A stretch of 64,000 nt of DNA from Bacillus halotolerans (lineage in GTDB: Bacteria; Bacillota; Bacilli; Bacillales; Bacillaceae): the NCBI RefSeq assembly GCF_001517105.1, contig NZ_LPVF01000009.1, positions 55,742 to 119,741 of the forward strand, read 5' to 3'. Numbering within the stretch: the first letter of the stretch is position 1; each line of letters opens with the position of its first letter. The position numbers and the translations under genes are program-made. Under the pieces are notes generated by a model, which saw only the letters and a list, made by a program, of their open reading frames with translations, did no database searches and was not told the DNA's origin. Shown piece by piece: positions 17,324 through 25,985 of this stretch.

Positions 17324-17609
17324 CCTTAACCTCCCCGCCGGTAATGATAATTTGCTTTCCATTTGGACAGACCGCATCTTTTTTCACATAACCTTCTGCC
17401 TGTAAATCGCCGAGGCTTGGTGTCTTCCCGTCATGATCGAGTTCATATGCTGTTACCTGCGCCTTTATCATGTTTTGCAGGCCTTCACAGCCTTTTTTCT
17501 GAATGGTTTGATTATGTTTTGTTACATTCGGTATGGTGATCAATAGCAAAATAGAAATAATAAAGAGCACGATCAGCATTTCCACAAGTGTAAACCCTTT
17601 CTCGTTCAT
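17313..17609 (-). CDS. comGC: ComGC, major competence pseudopilin
   Basis: The main subunit of the pseudopilus that draws DNA through the cell wall. It is 98 residues; the leader MNEKG|FTLVEMLIVLFII is a textbook prepilin signal with Glu at +5. Two cysteines (GCEGLQN and AVCPNGK) form the known intramolecular disulfide. It lies 13 nt after comGB. Confidence 0.96.
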   Translation of the reverse strand: MNEKGFTLVEMLIVLFIISILLLITIPNVTKHNQTIQKKGCEGLQNMIKAQVTAYELDHDGKTPSLGDLQAEGYVKKDAVCPNGKQIIITGGEVKVEH

Positions 17610-17622
17610 CAGCCTCTTCCTT

Positions 17623-18660
17623 TCACATTTGATTCATCATCTGATACATAGGCAGGAGCATCGATAGATAAACAATTAAAATCATCCCTGCGACAAATCC
17701 GTAAATAATGGGCTGAAGAATGCCTGTCCATTTTTGTGACTTGTCCTCAAGCCGCTGCAATATAAACTGGCTGTATGTGAGGAGTTCCCGATCCAAGCGG
17801 CCGCTTAGTTGGCCATGAGATATCACTTTTGAAAAATCATTTTCGTAAAAAGGCCGTTTGCATAAAGCAGCTTCAATGGTTTCACCGGCTTTTAACCGTT
17901 CAATCATTTGTTCAGCTTCATGGCGGTAAAAAGGGAGAAACGTTTGATGCCTAAATGCTTTCAAACTGTCATAAATAGAAAGACCTGATGCTAGCAGACT
18001 GCTCAGCTGTAAAGAAAAAAAGTAGCTGTTAAACAGCCTGACCAGCTTTCCAAACAAAGGAATACTTACGCAAATGAGCATTTGATGGTCAGGGGATTTT
18101 TTCTTGAACATAAACCAATAATAAAGACCTGTTCCTGCAGCCAAAATGGCCATTAATATGAACACAGCATCAAGGTGCTGAAAAAACGCAAAAATGATGT
18201 CTGTTGTGCGTGAGGTTTCTACATTCATCGATTGATAAATACCAGAAAACTGAGGGATGATGATGTATTGCAGCATATAAAGCATGACAACAACGGTAAA
18301 GATGAGGAAAAGAGGATATCGCAACACCCTTTTTACCTGTTCTGCCTGGCCTACTTTTCGTTCCAGCAGCTCCCCGCTCTGAATCATGGAAGCCGGCAAT
18401 TCCCCATGTGTTTCAGCAAAATAACAAATACCGACGGCTTCCTTATGAAATGACAAGCTCTTTAATACATGGTAAAACGATTCCCCTTCTCTCAACCGGC
18501 TTATTGCGTTAGCCAAGTCCGCCAGCTGCCTTTTATTCATTTGCAGCTGCATCAGGCGCAATCCGTCTAAAAGACTGTATCCGCCCGCTGTCATTTCACC
18601 CAGCCTTTTCAGTAAATAGGCTTGATCCTTTAACGGCCAAACTTTTCTAATCTGTTTCAT
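17623..18660 (-). CDS. comGB: ComGB, pseudopilus platform membrane protein
   Basis: T2SF/PilC-family inner-membrane protein that anchors the ComGA ATPase and assembles the pseudopilus. Two homologous T2SF halves are visible, with membrane helices at about 110-130, 155-175 and 315-340. ATG 18660 (MKQIRKVWPLKDQAY) gives 345 residues; a shorter start at 18594 (MTAGGYSLLDGL), sometimes annotated, would delete the beginning of the first T2SF domain, so the longer form is favoured. It overlaps comGA by 14 nt. Confidence 0.93.
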   Translation of the reverse strand: MKQIRKVWPLKDQAYLLKRLGEMTAGGYSLLDGLRLMQLQMNKRQLADLANAISRLREGESFYHVLKSLSFHKEAVGICYFAETHGELPASMIQSGELLERKVGQAEQVKRVLRYPLFLIFTVVVMLYMLQYIIIPQFSGIYQSMNVETSRTTDIIFAFFQHLDAVFILMAILAAGTGLYYWFMFKKKSPDHQMLICVSIPLFGKLVRLFNSYFFSLQLSSLLASGLSIYDSLKAFRHQTFLPFYRHEAEQMIERLKAGETIEAALCKRPFYENDFSKVISHGQLSGRLDRELLTYSQFILQRLEDKSQKWTGILQPIIYGFVAGMILIVYLSMLLPMYQMMNQM

Positions 18661-19717
18661 GATAAACCCACCGGTCATAGTTGTTTGTCGTTAAATAGCC
18701 GAGCGCAATCCCTTTTCTTATAATTTGACGCAGCGTTTGATATTGGTAATTTGCATTGTCCCCTTTCGCTTCCTGGATACACTGCTGAAGGTTTTTCCCG
18801 TAAAGCAGCTCGTATACGCTTGCTCTCCTGACATTTCGTGACAGGCGGCAATACACTGATGAACATCCGTCTTCACAAAACGGGCAAGCCAAATCAACTA
18901 AACGCTGAGCCGCTATCGCAATAACCGTTTGCTCGATTTCATTCATATTAATGCCAAATTCAAGCAGCCTGTAAATCGCGCCCTTCGCATCTCTCGTATG
19001 AAGGCTCGTCAGCACTAAATGACCAGTCATCGCTGCCCGCACCGCGATTTGTGCTGTTTCAGCGTCTCTAATCTCACCTAAAATGATCATATCGGGGTCA
19101 TGGCGCAAAATTGCCTTCAGCCCTGTGGAATATGTGACACCGGCTTTTTCATTCACCTGCACTTGAAGAACATCTTCATCCCTCGTTTCAACTGGATCTT
19201 CAAGTGTGACAATGTTTCGATTAAAATGTTTTTTTGCATATTGGATCAGAGAATATAATGTTGTTGTTTTCCCAGAGCCTGTTGGTCCGGTAAAAATCAG
19301 CATGCCGTGGGAGTGTTTTAAAAATGAAAGCAAGGTGGCTCCTGTCTTTGGGAATAAAGACAGTTTGTCAATCGAAGGGATATTATACTGAGGCATCACT
19401 CTGATGACGAGGCTCTCTTCGTTAATTGTCGGGAGCGTTGACATCCTTAAGTGAACGTCACCCTCTTTTAATTTTAGAGTAAGAGATCCATTTTGCGGCT
19501 TTCTTCTTTCCCCTATGTCCATAGCTGAGAGAAACTTAAAATGTGAAATGAGCCTTACACACTCTTCTTTTTTCATGTTTCGCTTTTTCAGCAATGCATG
19601 GTCAACCCGAAAATGAATGATTGCGTCCCGTTCCCTCGGCACAATGTGAATGTCAGAGGCCTTCGTCCTATATGCCTCTTCAATTAAAGTTTTGCTTGTT
19701 TTTTCTATCGAATCCAC
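18647..19717 (-). CDS. comGA: ComGA, competence traffic ATPase
   Basis: PulE/PilB-type secretion ATPase powering pseudopilus assembly; it also blocks growth in competent cells. It is 356 residues from GTG 19717 behind AGGAGAGG. Walker A is FTGPTGSGKTTT (about 140-151), the Asp box TLEDPVE, Walker B MIILGEIRD and the His box LVLTSLHTRD. A zinc-type cysteine cluster CPFCEDGC...YC lies near 287-300. It is the first gene of the comG operon, behind a ComK box. Confidence 0.97.
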   Translation of the reverse strand: MDSIEKTSKTLIEEAYRTKASDIHIVPRERDAIIHFRVDHALLKKRNMKKEECVRLISHFKFLSAMDIGERRKPQNGSLTLKLKEGDVHLRMSTLPTINEESLVIRVMPQYNIPSIDKLSLFPKTGATLLSFLKHSHGMLIFTGPTGSGKTTTLYSLIQYAKKHFNRNIVTLEDPVETRDEDVLQVQVNEKAGVTYSTGLKAILRHDPDMIILGEIRDAETAQIAVRAAMTGHLVLTSLHTRDAKGAIYRLLEFGINMNEIEQTVIAIAAQRLVDLACPFCEDGCSSVYCRLSRNVRRASVYELLYGKNLQQCIQEAKGDNANYQYQTLRQIIRKGIALGYLTTNNYDRWVYHETD

Positions 19718-19743
19718 TTTGATTCCCTCTCCTTTCAAAGCGT

Positions 19744-19791
19744 ATTGTAGAAAAAGAAGACATGGTAATCAAACAAAGAAAATGTGATTTT
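19744..19791 (-). promoter_or_regulatory. comG promoter with ComK box
   Basis: On the minus strand TTGATT (complement 19767-19772), a 17-nt spacer and TACAAT (complement 19744-19749). Just upstream is AAAA-N5-TTTT (19779-19791), an exact ComK AT-box; a degenerate second box near 19811-19820 would complete a dimeric ComK site. The rest of 19792-19998 holds no gene I can support. Confidence 0.8.
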
Positions 19792-19998
19792 CTGATGTAT
19801 TTACAACTTTAAAAAACATTTCGCCCCTATCAAAAATAGAAATTCAGCTATATGTATCACATCATTTTCAATTTTAATAAGGATTTGAAAAGAGATTGAT
19901 GGACAAATGTACGCAGTCCGGCTCTGGATCCAAAGAGGGATTTATAAATCGGAGTATGACGCTTTCTAAAATTGGCGAATCAGTTTATTGTATACAAA

Positions 19999-20027
19999 AT
20001 AAAAAGGAAGAGGCAATTACCTCTTCC
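19999..20027 (-). terminator. Terminator of the CBS-domain gene
   Basis: GGAAGAGG (20006-20013), loop CAATTA, CCTCTTCC (20020-20027), with a U tract on the minus strand; 10 nt beyond the gene. Confidence 0.85.
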
Positions 20028-20037
20028 GAACTGTTTG

Positions 20038-20448
20038 TTATGCTGATTTAGAAATTTCACTTAATGCTTTACCGGCTTTCTGGTCTGTGTCTTTCTTAAC
20101 GGAAAGGTCGCCTAACGCAACAATACCCGTTAAACGTTCATTTTCAAGAATCGGTAAACGGCGGATTTGATGCTCTGCCATGAGCTGACTCGCTTCATCA
20201 GCAGACATATCAGGATGACCGGAAACGATTTCTGTGCTCATGATATCACTTGCTTTCGCCTCCATTTGATCTTCAGCTAAGCTTCTGGTGACAATGTCCC
20301 GATCAGAAACGATGCCTTGAAGTCTGCCGCTTTCACAAATTGGAATCGAACCGACATTGGAGTCTTTCATCTTTTTGGCTAGTTCAGTGACTGATGCGGT
20401 TGGCTCGCAGCATTCTACATTCGCAGTCATGATATCTCTTACTTTCAT
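20038..20448 (-). CDS. CBS-domain pair protein, YhcV-like
   Basis: A 136-residue cytoplasmic protein made of two CBS domains (about 1-60 and 70-130), a module that binds adenosine nucleotides and acts as an energy or ligand sensor. Motifs are VGSIPICESGRLQGIVSDRDI and RRLPILENERLTGIVALGDL. It resembles B. subtilis YhcV, with which it shares the MSTEIVSGHPDMS-type linker. ATG 20448 follows AGGAGGAATTG. It is monocistronic with its own terminator. I do not remember a gene at this place in strain 168, so it may be accessory. The ligand and partner are unknown. Confidence 0.85.
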   Translation of the reverse strand: MKVRDIMTANVECCEPTASVTELAKKMKDSNVGSIPICESGRLQGIVSDRDIVTRSLAEDQMEAKASDIMSTEIVSGHPDMSADEASQLMAEHQIRRLPILENERLTGIVALGDLSVKKDTDQKAGKALSEISKSA

Positions 20449-20510
20449 TTCAATTCCTCCTTTACCGTGTTCTATTTATTCTTTATCCGCTGCACAAAAA
20501 ATGAAACATT

Positions 20511-21464
20511 CTACAGTATCCGCCGTTTTCGAGATTTCTTTTTATCCTTCCGTTCCTGCAGCATATCTCCCGTCCAGCCTTTCTTCTTCAAATATAGGTA
20601 GATCAAGACTGTAGAAGTGATAATCAATAAGAGAGAAAAGACATAACCGTATTTCCAATTCAGCTCAGGCATCACGGAAAAGTTCATCCCCCAGAGGGCC
20701 CCCAGCGCTGTAATCGGCGTAAAAAGCGTCGTGAAAATGGTCAGCGCTTTTACAATTTCATTTCCCCTGTGCGAGGTAATGACTTCCTCTGAATGCAGCA
20801 GATTGTTAAGCTCCCCTTCAAATTCGCTGATGTATGTAAACCCCCTGTCAATTTTCAGGTGTGTCCGCTGATAATCCTTTTTTCCTTCATTTTGAGGCAA
20901 AAAGGTTTCTTTCAACGCCATTTCAATTTTTTTAGCGCTTAGGATTAAGTTTTTCCAAATCATCAGCTCATGGCGCAGGAGATGGACGCGATTTAAAATG
21001 CTTTTGCTATTGTCGTCTTTGATTTGCCATCTGAGCTTTCTCAGCTTTACTTCAAATTCATCTATACCGATTAAATACGCATTCATTAGTTCGCCGAGAA
21101 GAATCAAAAACCCCTCTATTGCATTGTTCGCTCTTTCCATTTGCTGGACAACTTGTTTTCCCTTAATCCCCTCCAAAATCGAAAAATCAAAGTTAATTGT
21201 GAAAAAATATTGCCTAGTAATATAGAAGTGAAAAACGGTATGGTCTTTTTCCTCGCCAAGCCCCTGATCATATACGATCGAGCCGAATACCGCTTCATTC
21301 TCAGCTTCTGTTGTATCCACGCGCAAAAAGTTAATATGATGATTATTTTCAAACCACTTTTCACATTGCGGCCAATGAGAAAAATGGATCAGATCTCTTG
21401 CCTTATCTCTTTCCTGAGGCCCCATTTGGTACCAAAACCAATCTTCACCTGTATGTACCTTCAT
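20511..21464 (-). CDS. yqxL: YqxL, CorA-type divalent cation transporter
   Basis: CorA-family Mg2+/divalent cation channel of 317 residues. A long cytoplasmic N-terminal domain is followed by two C-terminal membrane helices; the selectivity motif GMN lies in ALWGMNFSVMPEL between them. The C-terminus is strongly basic (RKDKKKSRKRRIL). ATG 21464 (MKVHTGEDWFWYQ) follows GGAGGATCG and was preferred to the upstream frame start at 21539. It is divergent from yqhB, another protein of the magnesium/cation-handling type. Confidence 0.9.
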   Translation of the reverse strand: MKVHTGEDWFWYQMGPQERDKARDLIHFSHWPQCEKWFENNHHINFLRVDTTEAENEAVFGSIVYDQGLGEEKDHTVFHFYITRQYFFTINFDFSILEGIKGKQVVQQMERANNAIEGFLILLGELMNAYLIGIDEFEVKLRKLRWQIKDDNSKSILNRVHLLRHELMIWKNLILSAKKIEMALKETFLPQNEGKKDYQRTHLKIDRGFTYISEFEGELNNLLHSEEVITSHRGNEIVKALTIFTTLFTPITALGALWGMNFSVMPELNWKYGYVFSLLLIITSTVLIYLYLKKKGWTGDMLQERKDKKKSRKRRIL

Positions 21465-21635
21465 GTTACGATCCTCCAGACTTTTATTCTTTTGTTCTTT
21501 AATTGCCCAAGGAGAAGCATTCCTAAACCATTTAGGCACTTCATCACATGTTTTGTGAGCTTTTGCCGGTGGTATGGAATGTAGAAAGACATCGGAAAGG
21601 GAGGTGCATGCCTTCCTTGGAGAAGGCAGTTTATT

Positions 21636-22937
21636 TTGGAATTTATCAATTTATTAGCAGTCGCGTTTTTAATTTTGTTAACGGGATTTTTTGTCGCCGT
21701 AGAATTTTCGATCGTAAAAGTAAGGCGATCCAGAATTGATCAGCTTGTCGCAAAAGGCAAAAAAGGCGCTAAAGCGGCAAAACATGTGGTCACACATCTT
21801 GACGAATATTTATCAGCCTGCCAGCTGGGCATCACGGTCGCAGCTTTAGGACTCGGCTGGCTGGGTGAACCGACTGTACAGACTCTGCTTCGCCCGCTCT
21901 TTCATAAGGCAGGTTTAAACGAGTCGCTTACCCATCTTCTTTCCCTTATTATCGCCTTTTTAGTGGTAACGTATTTAAATGTCGTCATCGGGGAGCTGGC
22001 ACCGAAGAGCTTCGCGATTCAAAAAGCAGAAAGCATTACGCTGATGCTCGCGAAACCATTAATCTGGTTTTATAAAATCATGTTTCCGTTCATTTGGCTC
22101 CTTAACCAGTCTGCCAGAATGATCACAGGACTTTTTGGGCTGAAGCCGGCATCAGAACATGAACTGGCTTATACGGAGGAAGAGCTTAGAGTACTGCTGA
22201 CCGAAAGCTATAAAAGCGGAGAAATCAGAAAAAGCGAATTAAAATATATGAATAATATCTTTACATTTGATAAACGAATGGCAAAGGAAATCATGGTCCC
22301 GCGAAACGAAATGGTCAGTTTATCTATTGAGGATGACTCGATTCCAAGCATGCGGGAAACGGTTAAGCAGACCAAATATACCCGTTACCCGGTTGTAAAA
22401 GAAGATAAAGATAACGTCATCGGCGTAATCAATATGAAAGAAGTGCTGTTTTCATTGCTGACGAAAGATTTTTCTTTTCAGAAGCACAAAATTGAACCCT
22501 TCATACAGCCCGTCATTCATGTCATTGAGACCATTCCGATTTACAAATTACTCATCAAAATGCAAAAGGAACGCACTCATATGGCGATTCTCATTGATGA
22601 GTATGGCGGAACTTCAGGATTGATCACCGTCGAGGATATTATTGAAGAAATTGTAGGAGAAATACGCGATGAATTCGATGCAGATGAAGTGCCTCATGTT
22701 CGAGAGCTGGGAAAAGATCATTATTTATTAAATGCGAAGTTATTAATCAGTGACGTGAATAACCTGCTTGGAACTGATTTATCAGATGCTGAAGTCGATA
22801 CGCTCGGAGGCTGGTTTCTCACACAAAACATAGACGCCGAGCCTGAAAGTGTCATTGAATATGACGGCTACTCATTCAAGGTAAAAGACATCGACAGTCA
22901 CCATATTTTGTTTATCGAAGTAAAAAAAGCTGAATAG
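21636..22937 (+). CDS. yqhB: YqhB, CNNM/CorC family membrane protein
   Basis: HlyC/CorC (CNNM) family: an N-terminal DUF21 transmembrane domain (about 1-190), two CBS domains (about 205-330, with [19 protein letters not shown] and [28 protein letters not shown]), and a C-terminal CorC domain (about 345-430). Such proteins take part in Mg2+ efflux or homeostasis. It starts at TTG 21636, 10 nt after GGAGAAGG. It is divergently paired with CorA-like yqxL, fitting a cation role. Confidence 0.88.
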   Translation: MEFINLLAVAFLILLTGFFVAVEFSIVKVRRSRIDQLVAKGKKGAKAAKHVVTHLDEYLSACQLGITVAALGLGWLGEPTVQTLLRPLFHKAGLNESLTHLLSLIIAFLVVTYLNVVIGELAPKSFAIQKAESITLMLAKPLIWFYKIMFPFIWLLNQSARMITGLFGLKPASEHELAYTEEELRVLLTESYKSGEIRKSELKYMNNIFTFDKRMAKEIMVPRNEMVSLSIEDDSIPSMRETVKQTKYTRYPVVKEDKDNVIGVINMKEVLFSLLTKDFSFQKHKIEPFIQPVIHVIETIPIYKLLIKMQKERTHMAILIDEYGGTSGLITVEDIIEEIVGEIRDEFDADEVPHVRELGKDHYLLNAKLLISDVNNLLGTDLSDAEVDTLGGWFLTQNIDAEPESVIEYDGYSFKVKDIDSHHILFIEVKKAE

Positions 22938-23015
22938 CCTAGCACAGGCTGTTCAGCTGTTGCTTCTCTTCATTGTTGAACGTGCTTCAAAAAAATACAT
23001 CCCTTAAGGGACATC

Positions 23016-23855
23016 TTAAGATTCTTCTATCTTAAATCCTTTGTTGGCTAAAGCTTTAGCAAGACTTTGCTCTGTTTTCACATTCGAAAAATCTAATCCG
23101 AGCTTCACAACAGTCTGGGCGATTTCAGGCCTGATTCCTGAAATAATCGTCTCAATGCCCAGCAGTTTGGTGCTGTCAATCACTTTAAAGATTTGATAGG
23201 CAACCATCGTATCGACGATAGGAACACCGGATATATCTAAAAATAAATATGAAAGCTTTAACGCCGAGCATTGGGCCAAAACGGATTCCAAAATGGTTCT
23301 CGCTCTGTACGTGTCAATTTCACCAACAAGGGGAAGAATCCCAATCTCTTTAGAAATCGGCATAATCGGTGCGCTCAATTCATTGATCATTTCTTTTTGC
23401 GCATTTAATTGGATCACCGTGACCTGATGATATTCTTCTGTAAATACCTCGATTATCTCATCAATCGTTTGATTCAAAATCTTGCTCCACTCAAATATCT
23501 CCTGGATGCCGATTTCTTGGGAAGAAGCGGCTTCGCTGTAGTCTTGAATCCATTGCCACATGATGTGCCTGAAAGCGTTAAACTGACTGACACTTTCCGT
23601 CACGGTCACTTCATGAACAGCACGGTCTCTGGCACATTGAAGTGACCATTGGTTAAGCTGATCCTTCACCTCTTCTTTTCTAATGGATTTTGCTACAATA
23701 GCTACCAATGATTCATGCTGCTCTTTTAATTTTCGTTCTAATTTTTGCTGATCTTTTGCAGAATACAGCAAACTTCCTTTTAACGTGCATGTTTCCAGCC
23801 ATTGGAGTGTAATGTCTTCTTTGTGCTCTGTTAAATACTGATCTAGAGCTTTCAT
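23016..23855 (-). CDS. rsbRD: RsbRD, stressosome co-antagonist
   Basis: One of the RsbR paralogues that form the 1.8-MDa stressosome with RsbS and RsbT and trigger sigma-B. It is 279 residues: an N-terminal non-haem globin-like helical domain (about 1-140), a linker helix, and a C-terminal STAS domain (about 160-279) with the phosphorylatable threonine in GVPIVDTMVAYQ. ATG 23855 lies 13 nt after AGGAGG. Located near mgsR, itself a sigma-B-type gene, but separated from it by a tRNA. Confidence 0.93.
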   Translation of the reverse strand: MKALDQYLTEHKEDITLQWLETCTLKGSLLYSAKDQQKLERKLKEQHESLVAIVAKSIRKEEVKDQLNQWSLQCARDRAVHEVTVTESVSQFNAFRHIMWQWIQDYSEAASSQEIGIQEIFEWSKILNQTIDEIIEVFTEEYHQVTVIQLNAQKEMINELSAPIMPISKEIGILPLVGEIDTYRARTILESVLAQCSALKLSYLFLDISGVPIVDTMVAYQIFKVIDSTKLLGIETIISGIRPEIAQTVVKLGLDFSNVKTEQSLAKALANKGFKIEES

Positions 23856-23951
23856 TTCAATCGGTTACCTCCTGTGATGTTTATCTTTCAAAAAGTGTAT
23901 GATTGATATGTATAACTTGTCTCACGTTACACATACTATTTTTATATTCAA

Positions 23952-24022
23952 TGGGCTATAGCCAAGCGGTAAGGCAATGGACTTTGACTCCGTGATCGTT
24001 GGTTCGAATCCAGCTAGCCCAG
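23952..24022 (+). tRNA. tRNA-Gln (anticodon UUG)
   Basis: Acceptor arms TGGGCTA/TAGCCCA, D arm GCC-loop-GGC, anticodon stem ATGGA/TCCGT (one G-U pair) with loop CTTTGAC (anticodon TTG), variable loop GATC, and T arm GTTGG-TTCGAAT-CCAGC. The discriminator is G. The 3' CCA is not encoded (TTT follows). It is a lone tRNA gene followed by a strong terminator. Confidence 0.93.
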
Positions 24023-24035
24023 TTTCTGAACCGTG

Positions 24036-24085
24036 AAAAACCGAAGATAAGCTGATTCAAGCAAATCAGCGGATCTTCGGTTTTT
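24036..24085. terminator. Bidirectional terminator of tRNA-Gln and mgsR
   Basis: AAAAACCGAAGAT and ATCTTCGGTTTTT pair around an inner hairpin GCTGATT/AATCAGC, with A/T runs on both sides. Confidence 0.85.
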
Positions 24086-24087
24086 CA

Positions 24088-24465
24088 TCATGCAGATTGA
24101 TGAATCGTTTTCTTCTTCGATAACTTTAACAGTTCTCCCGGATTGTATCCGATAACAAGCTTCCTGTTGTCCACGAGAATCGGACGGCGCAAAAGCTTCG
24201 GTTTCTCAATTAAAAGTTCCAGCACTTCGTTTACAGTCATATCTTCAATGTTTAAATTTAAATTTTTGAAGGTTTGGCTTCTTGTTGCTAAAATTTCGTC
24301 AATTCCTTCTGTCGTTAAAGATAAAATATACTTTAATTCATCCATCGTTGGAGTTTCTCTGAATAAGTGCCGTTCGTTAAATTCAATCTGGTGCGCTTTG
24401 AGCCAATGTTTTGTTTTTCGGCATGACGTGCAGCTTGGGTATGAGTAAAAAGTTAATTGTTCCAT
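24088..24465 (-). CDS. mgsR: MgsR, Spx-like regulator of the general stress response
   Basis: ArsC/Spx-family protein of 125 residues that acts with RNA polymerase to control a sub-regulon of sigma-B. The redox switch CXXC is Cys12-Cys15 (SCTSC), followed by the Spx-type RKTKHWLKAH. ATG 24465 follows GGAGGAGG. Upstream is a clear sigma-B promoter. Confidence 0.95.
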   Translation of the reverse strand: MEQLTFYSYPSCTSCRKTKHWLKAHQIEFNERHLFRETPTMDELKYILSLTTEGIDEILATRSQTFKNLNLNIEDMTVNEVLELLIEKPKLLRRPILVDNRKLVIGYNPGELLKLSKKKTIHQSA

Positions 24466-24509
24466 TATGTTTTTTTCCTCCTCCAGTTAACCATCTCTTT
24501 GTAGAATAA

Positions 24510-24535
24510 CTACCCGTAACAATTTTTCTTTAAAC
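24510..24535 (-). promoter_or_regulatory. Sigma-B promoter of mgsR
   Basis: On the minus strand GTTTAA (complement 24530-24535), a 14-nt spacer and GGGTAG (complement 24510-24515), close to the sigma-B consensus GTTTaa-N12-15-GGGwAw. Confidence 0.8.
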
Positions 24536-24638
24536 CATTTATTGAACTTTTTTTCGGGTTATTTCTAAAAAACCGCACATATAATAGAAAACGCAATCAA
24601 AGGGTTAAATACCATTTTTCATATTAATAATGAAAATG

Positions 24639-24668
24639 TTTACATTTTTGTTCGTGATCTATTATAAT
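24639..24668 (+). promoter_or_regulatory. Sigma-A-type promoter of yqgY
   Basis: TTTACA (24639-24644), an 18-nt spacer, TATAAT (24663-24668). Confidence 0.65.
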
Positions 24669-24702
24669 AACAATCAGAGGGACTCTCGGGAGGGGATAAA
24701 AA

Positions 24703-24948
24703 ATGAATCGCATGTTCCGGGTGTTAGGATTTTGGACGGGAATATTTGCAGTCATGTTTTATTTAGGTGATATGAAAGATGCTTCCCTTTTATTTTTTGG
24801 ACAGACGATCTTATTTGTGTTTCTATCGTATTTGAATTTAACAGAACGGATGTACATTTATATCTTTGGCGCTTATTTAACCATCTTCTTTGCCGGCTTC
24901 ACATACTATTCCATTTTTATTATGGCACCAGGCGGAGGAGGACATTAA
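24703..24948 (+). CDS. yqgY: YqgY, DUF2626 small membrane protein
   Basis: An 81-residue protein with three predicted membrane segments (about 6-22, 27-44 and 49-73) and a terminal PGGGGH tail. The function is unknown; the DUF2626 family is confined to Bacillus and relatives. ATG 24703 follows GGGAGGGG. Monocistronic, with its own promoter and terminator. Confidence 0.88.
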   Translation: MNRMFRVLGFWTGIFAVMFYLGDMKDASLLFFGQTILFVFLSYLNLTERMYIYIFGAYLTIFFAGFTYYSIFIMAPGGGGH

Positions 24949-24952
24949 AGGC

Positions 24953-24987
24953 AAAAAGAGACAAACCTCATCGGTTTGTCTCTTTTT
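24953..24987. terminator. Terminator between yqgY and yqgX
   Basis: AAAAAGAGACAAACC, loop TCATC, GGTTTGTCTCTTTTT: a 15-bp perfect stem functional in both directions. Confidence 0.9.
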
Positions 24988-25623
24988 CTATAATGAAAAA
25001 CCATTTAAAAACGGATTTTGATCCTGCTCAGTCTGCACGTCAGTTTCAGGGCCATGTCCGCTTAACACCAATGTGTGCTCCGGCAGCGTAAGCAATTTTT
25101 CATGGATAGACGTCAGCAGCGTTTCTTGGTCGCCTCCATGTAAATCTGTACGGCCTATCCCGCCTTGAAACAGGACATCACCGGAAATCACCAGGTCGGC
25201 ATCCTTTACGTAATATGAAACGCTTCCCGGGGAATGTCCCGGTGTAAATAGCGTCTCCAGATGGAAAGGCCCAATATTCAGCTCACCGTCCCCTTCAATC
25301 AAATGATCTGCCGGCTTAGCTGTCACTTCTATCCCTCTCAGTATCCCTGAGCCGTTTAATGAGGCATCTGTAAGCCAATTCTTTTCATTTTGATGCAGAT
25401 AGACAGGAATACCCCATCTGTCTCTCACGTCATCCAGCGCCCCAATATGGTCAAAATGGGCGTGTGTCAGTAAAATGGCTAAAGGCGTTAATCCTTTTTC
25501 TTTTATGTATTGATTGATTTTATCTCCCTCGCCGCCCGGATCAAAAATCAGGCATTGATCATCACTGATTAAAAAATATGCATTCGCTTGAATCGGTCCT
25601 ACAGGCATTCTTCTCCATTTCAC
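24988..25623 (-). CDS. yqgX: YqgX, metallo-beta-lactamase fold hydrolase (glyoxalase II-like)
   Basis: Metallo-beta-lactamase superfamily protein of 211 residues, likely a hydroxyacylglutathione hydrolase-like enzyme. The dinuclear metal motif THAHFDHIG (about 54-62), FTPGHSPGS, SGDVLFQGGIGR and the final LSGHGPETD supply the expected His/Asp ligands. GTG 25623 follows GAGGTGAG; the ATG at 25686 is upstream of this SD and was rejected. The substrate is not evident: bacillithiol- or CoA-type thioesters are possible. Confidence 0.88.
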   Translation of the reverse strand: MKWRRMPVGPIQANAYFLISDDQCLIFDPGGEGDKINQYIKEKGLTPLAILLTHAHFDHIGALDDVRDRWGIPVYLHQNEKNWLTDASLNGSGILRGIEVTAKPADHLIEGDGELNIGPFHLETLFTPGHSPGSVSYYVKDADLVISGDVLFQGGIGRTDLHGGDQETLLTSIHEKLLTLPEHTLVLSGHGPETDVQTEQDQNPFLNGFSL

Positions 25624-25779
25624 TTTTCTCACCTCTTTCCTTTTTATGCTCCTATTATGAGGGTTTTTGAAAAAAGATTCAAACAATCGCTATGAAAACG
25701 CTATCGACAAACACACTGAAAACGGGTAGAATAAAAATGGAAAGAATTGCAGGTTTTTCAATGTAAAGGGGGCTGCGTA

Positions 25780-25953
25780 ATGTTACTTGTCGTGATTTTC
25801 GGCCTTGTCGCTCTTTTCGCTTTATGGGGAGTCTTGCGTTCTGTGAAAAACAAAAATATACTTGGATTTTTATTAGCCGGGGCCACCTTGTGTGTGTTTG
25901 GCTGGTTTACAGTGATGACGGTGATAAACAGCGGTTATCCTACTGCACATTAA
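25780..25953 (+). CDS. yqgW: YqgW, DUF2759 small membrane protein
   Basis: A 57-residue protein with two membrane helices (about 2-20 and 28-48) and the tail NSGYPTAH. ATG 25780 follows AAAGGGGG. The function is unknown; recognised by sequence and gene order. Confidence 0.85.
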   Translation: MLLVVIFGLVALFALWGVLRSVKNKNILGFLLAGATLCVFGWFTVMTVINSGYPTAH

Positions 25954-25985
25954 AACCTGTATCCAATGGGATACAGGTTTATTTT
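25953..25985. terminator. Terminator between yqgW and yqgV
   Basis: AAACCTGTATCC and GGGATACAGGTTT pair around a tiny loop, followed by a T-rich run. It overlaps the yqgW stop codon and ends one base before the yqgV stop codon. Confidence 0.85.

Noticed and set aside
19904..20053. Plus-strand frame beginning MDKCTQSGSGSKEG upstream of the CBS gene
   Set aside because: About 50 codons, no SD, and it runs through the CBS-gene terminator and into that gene antisense; most likely chance.
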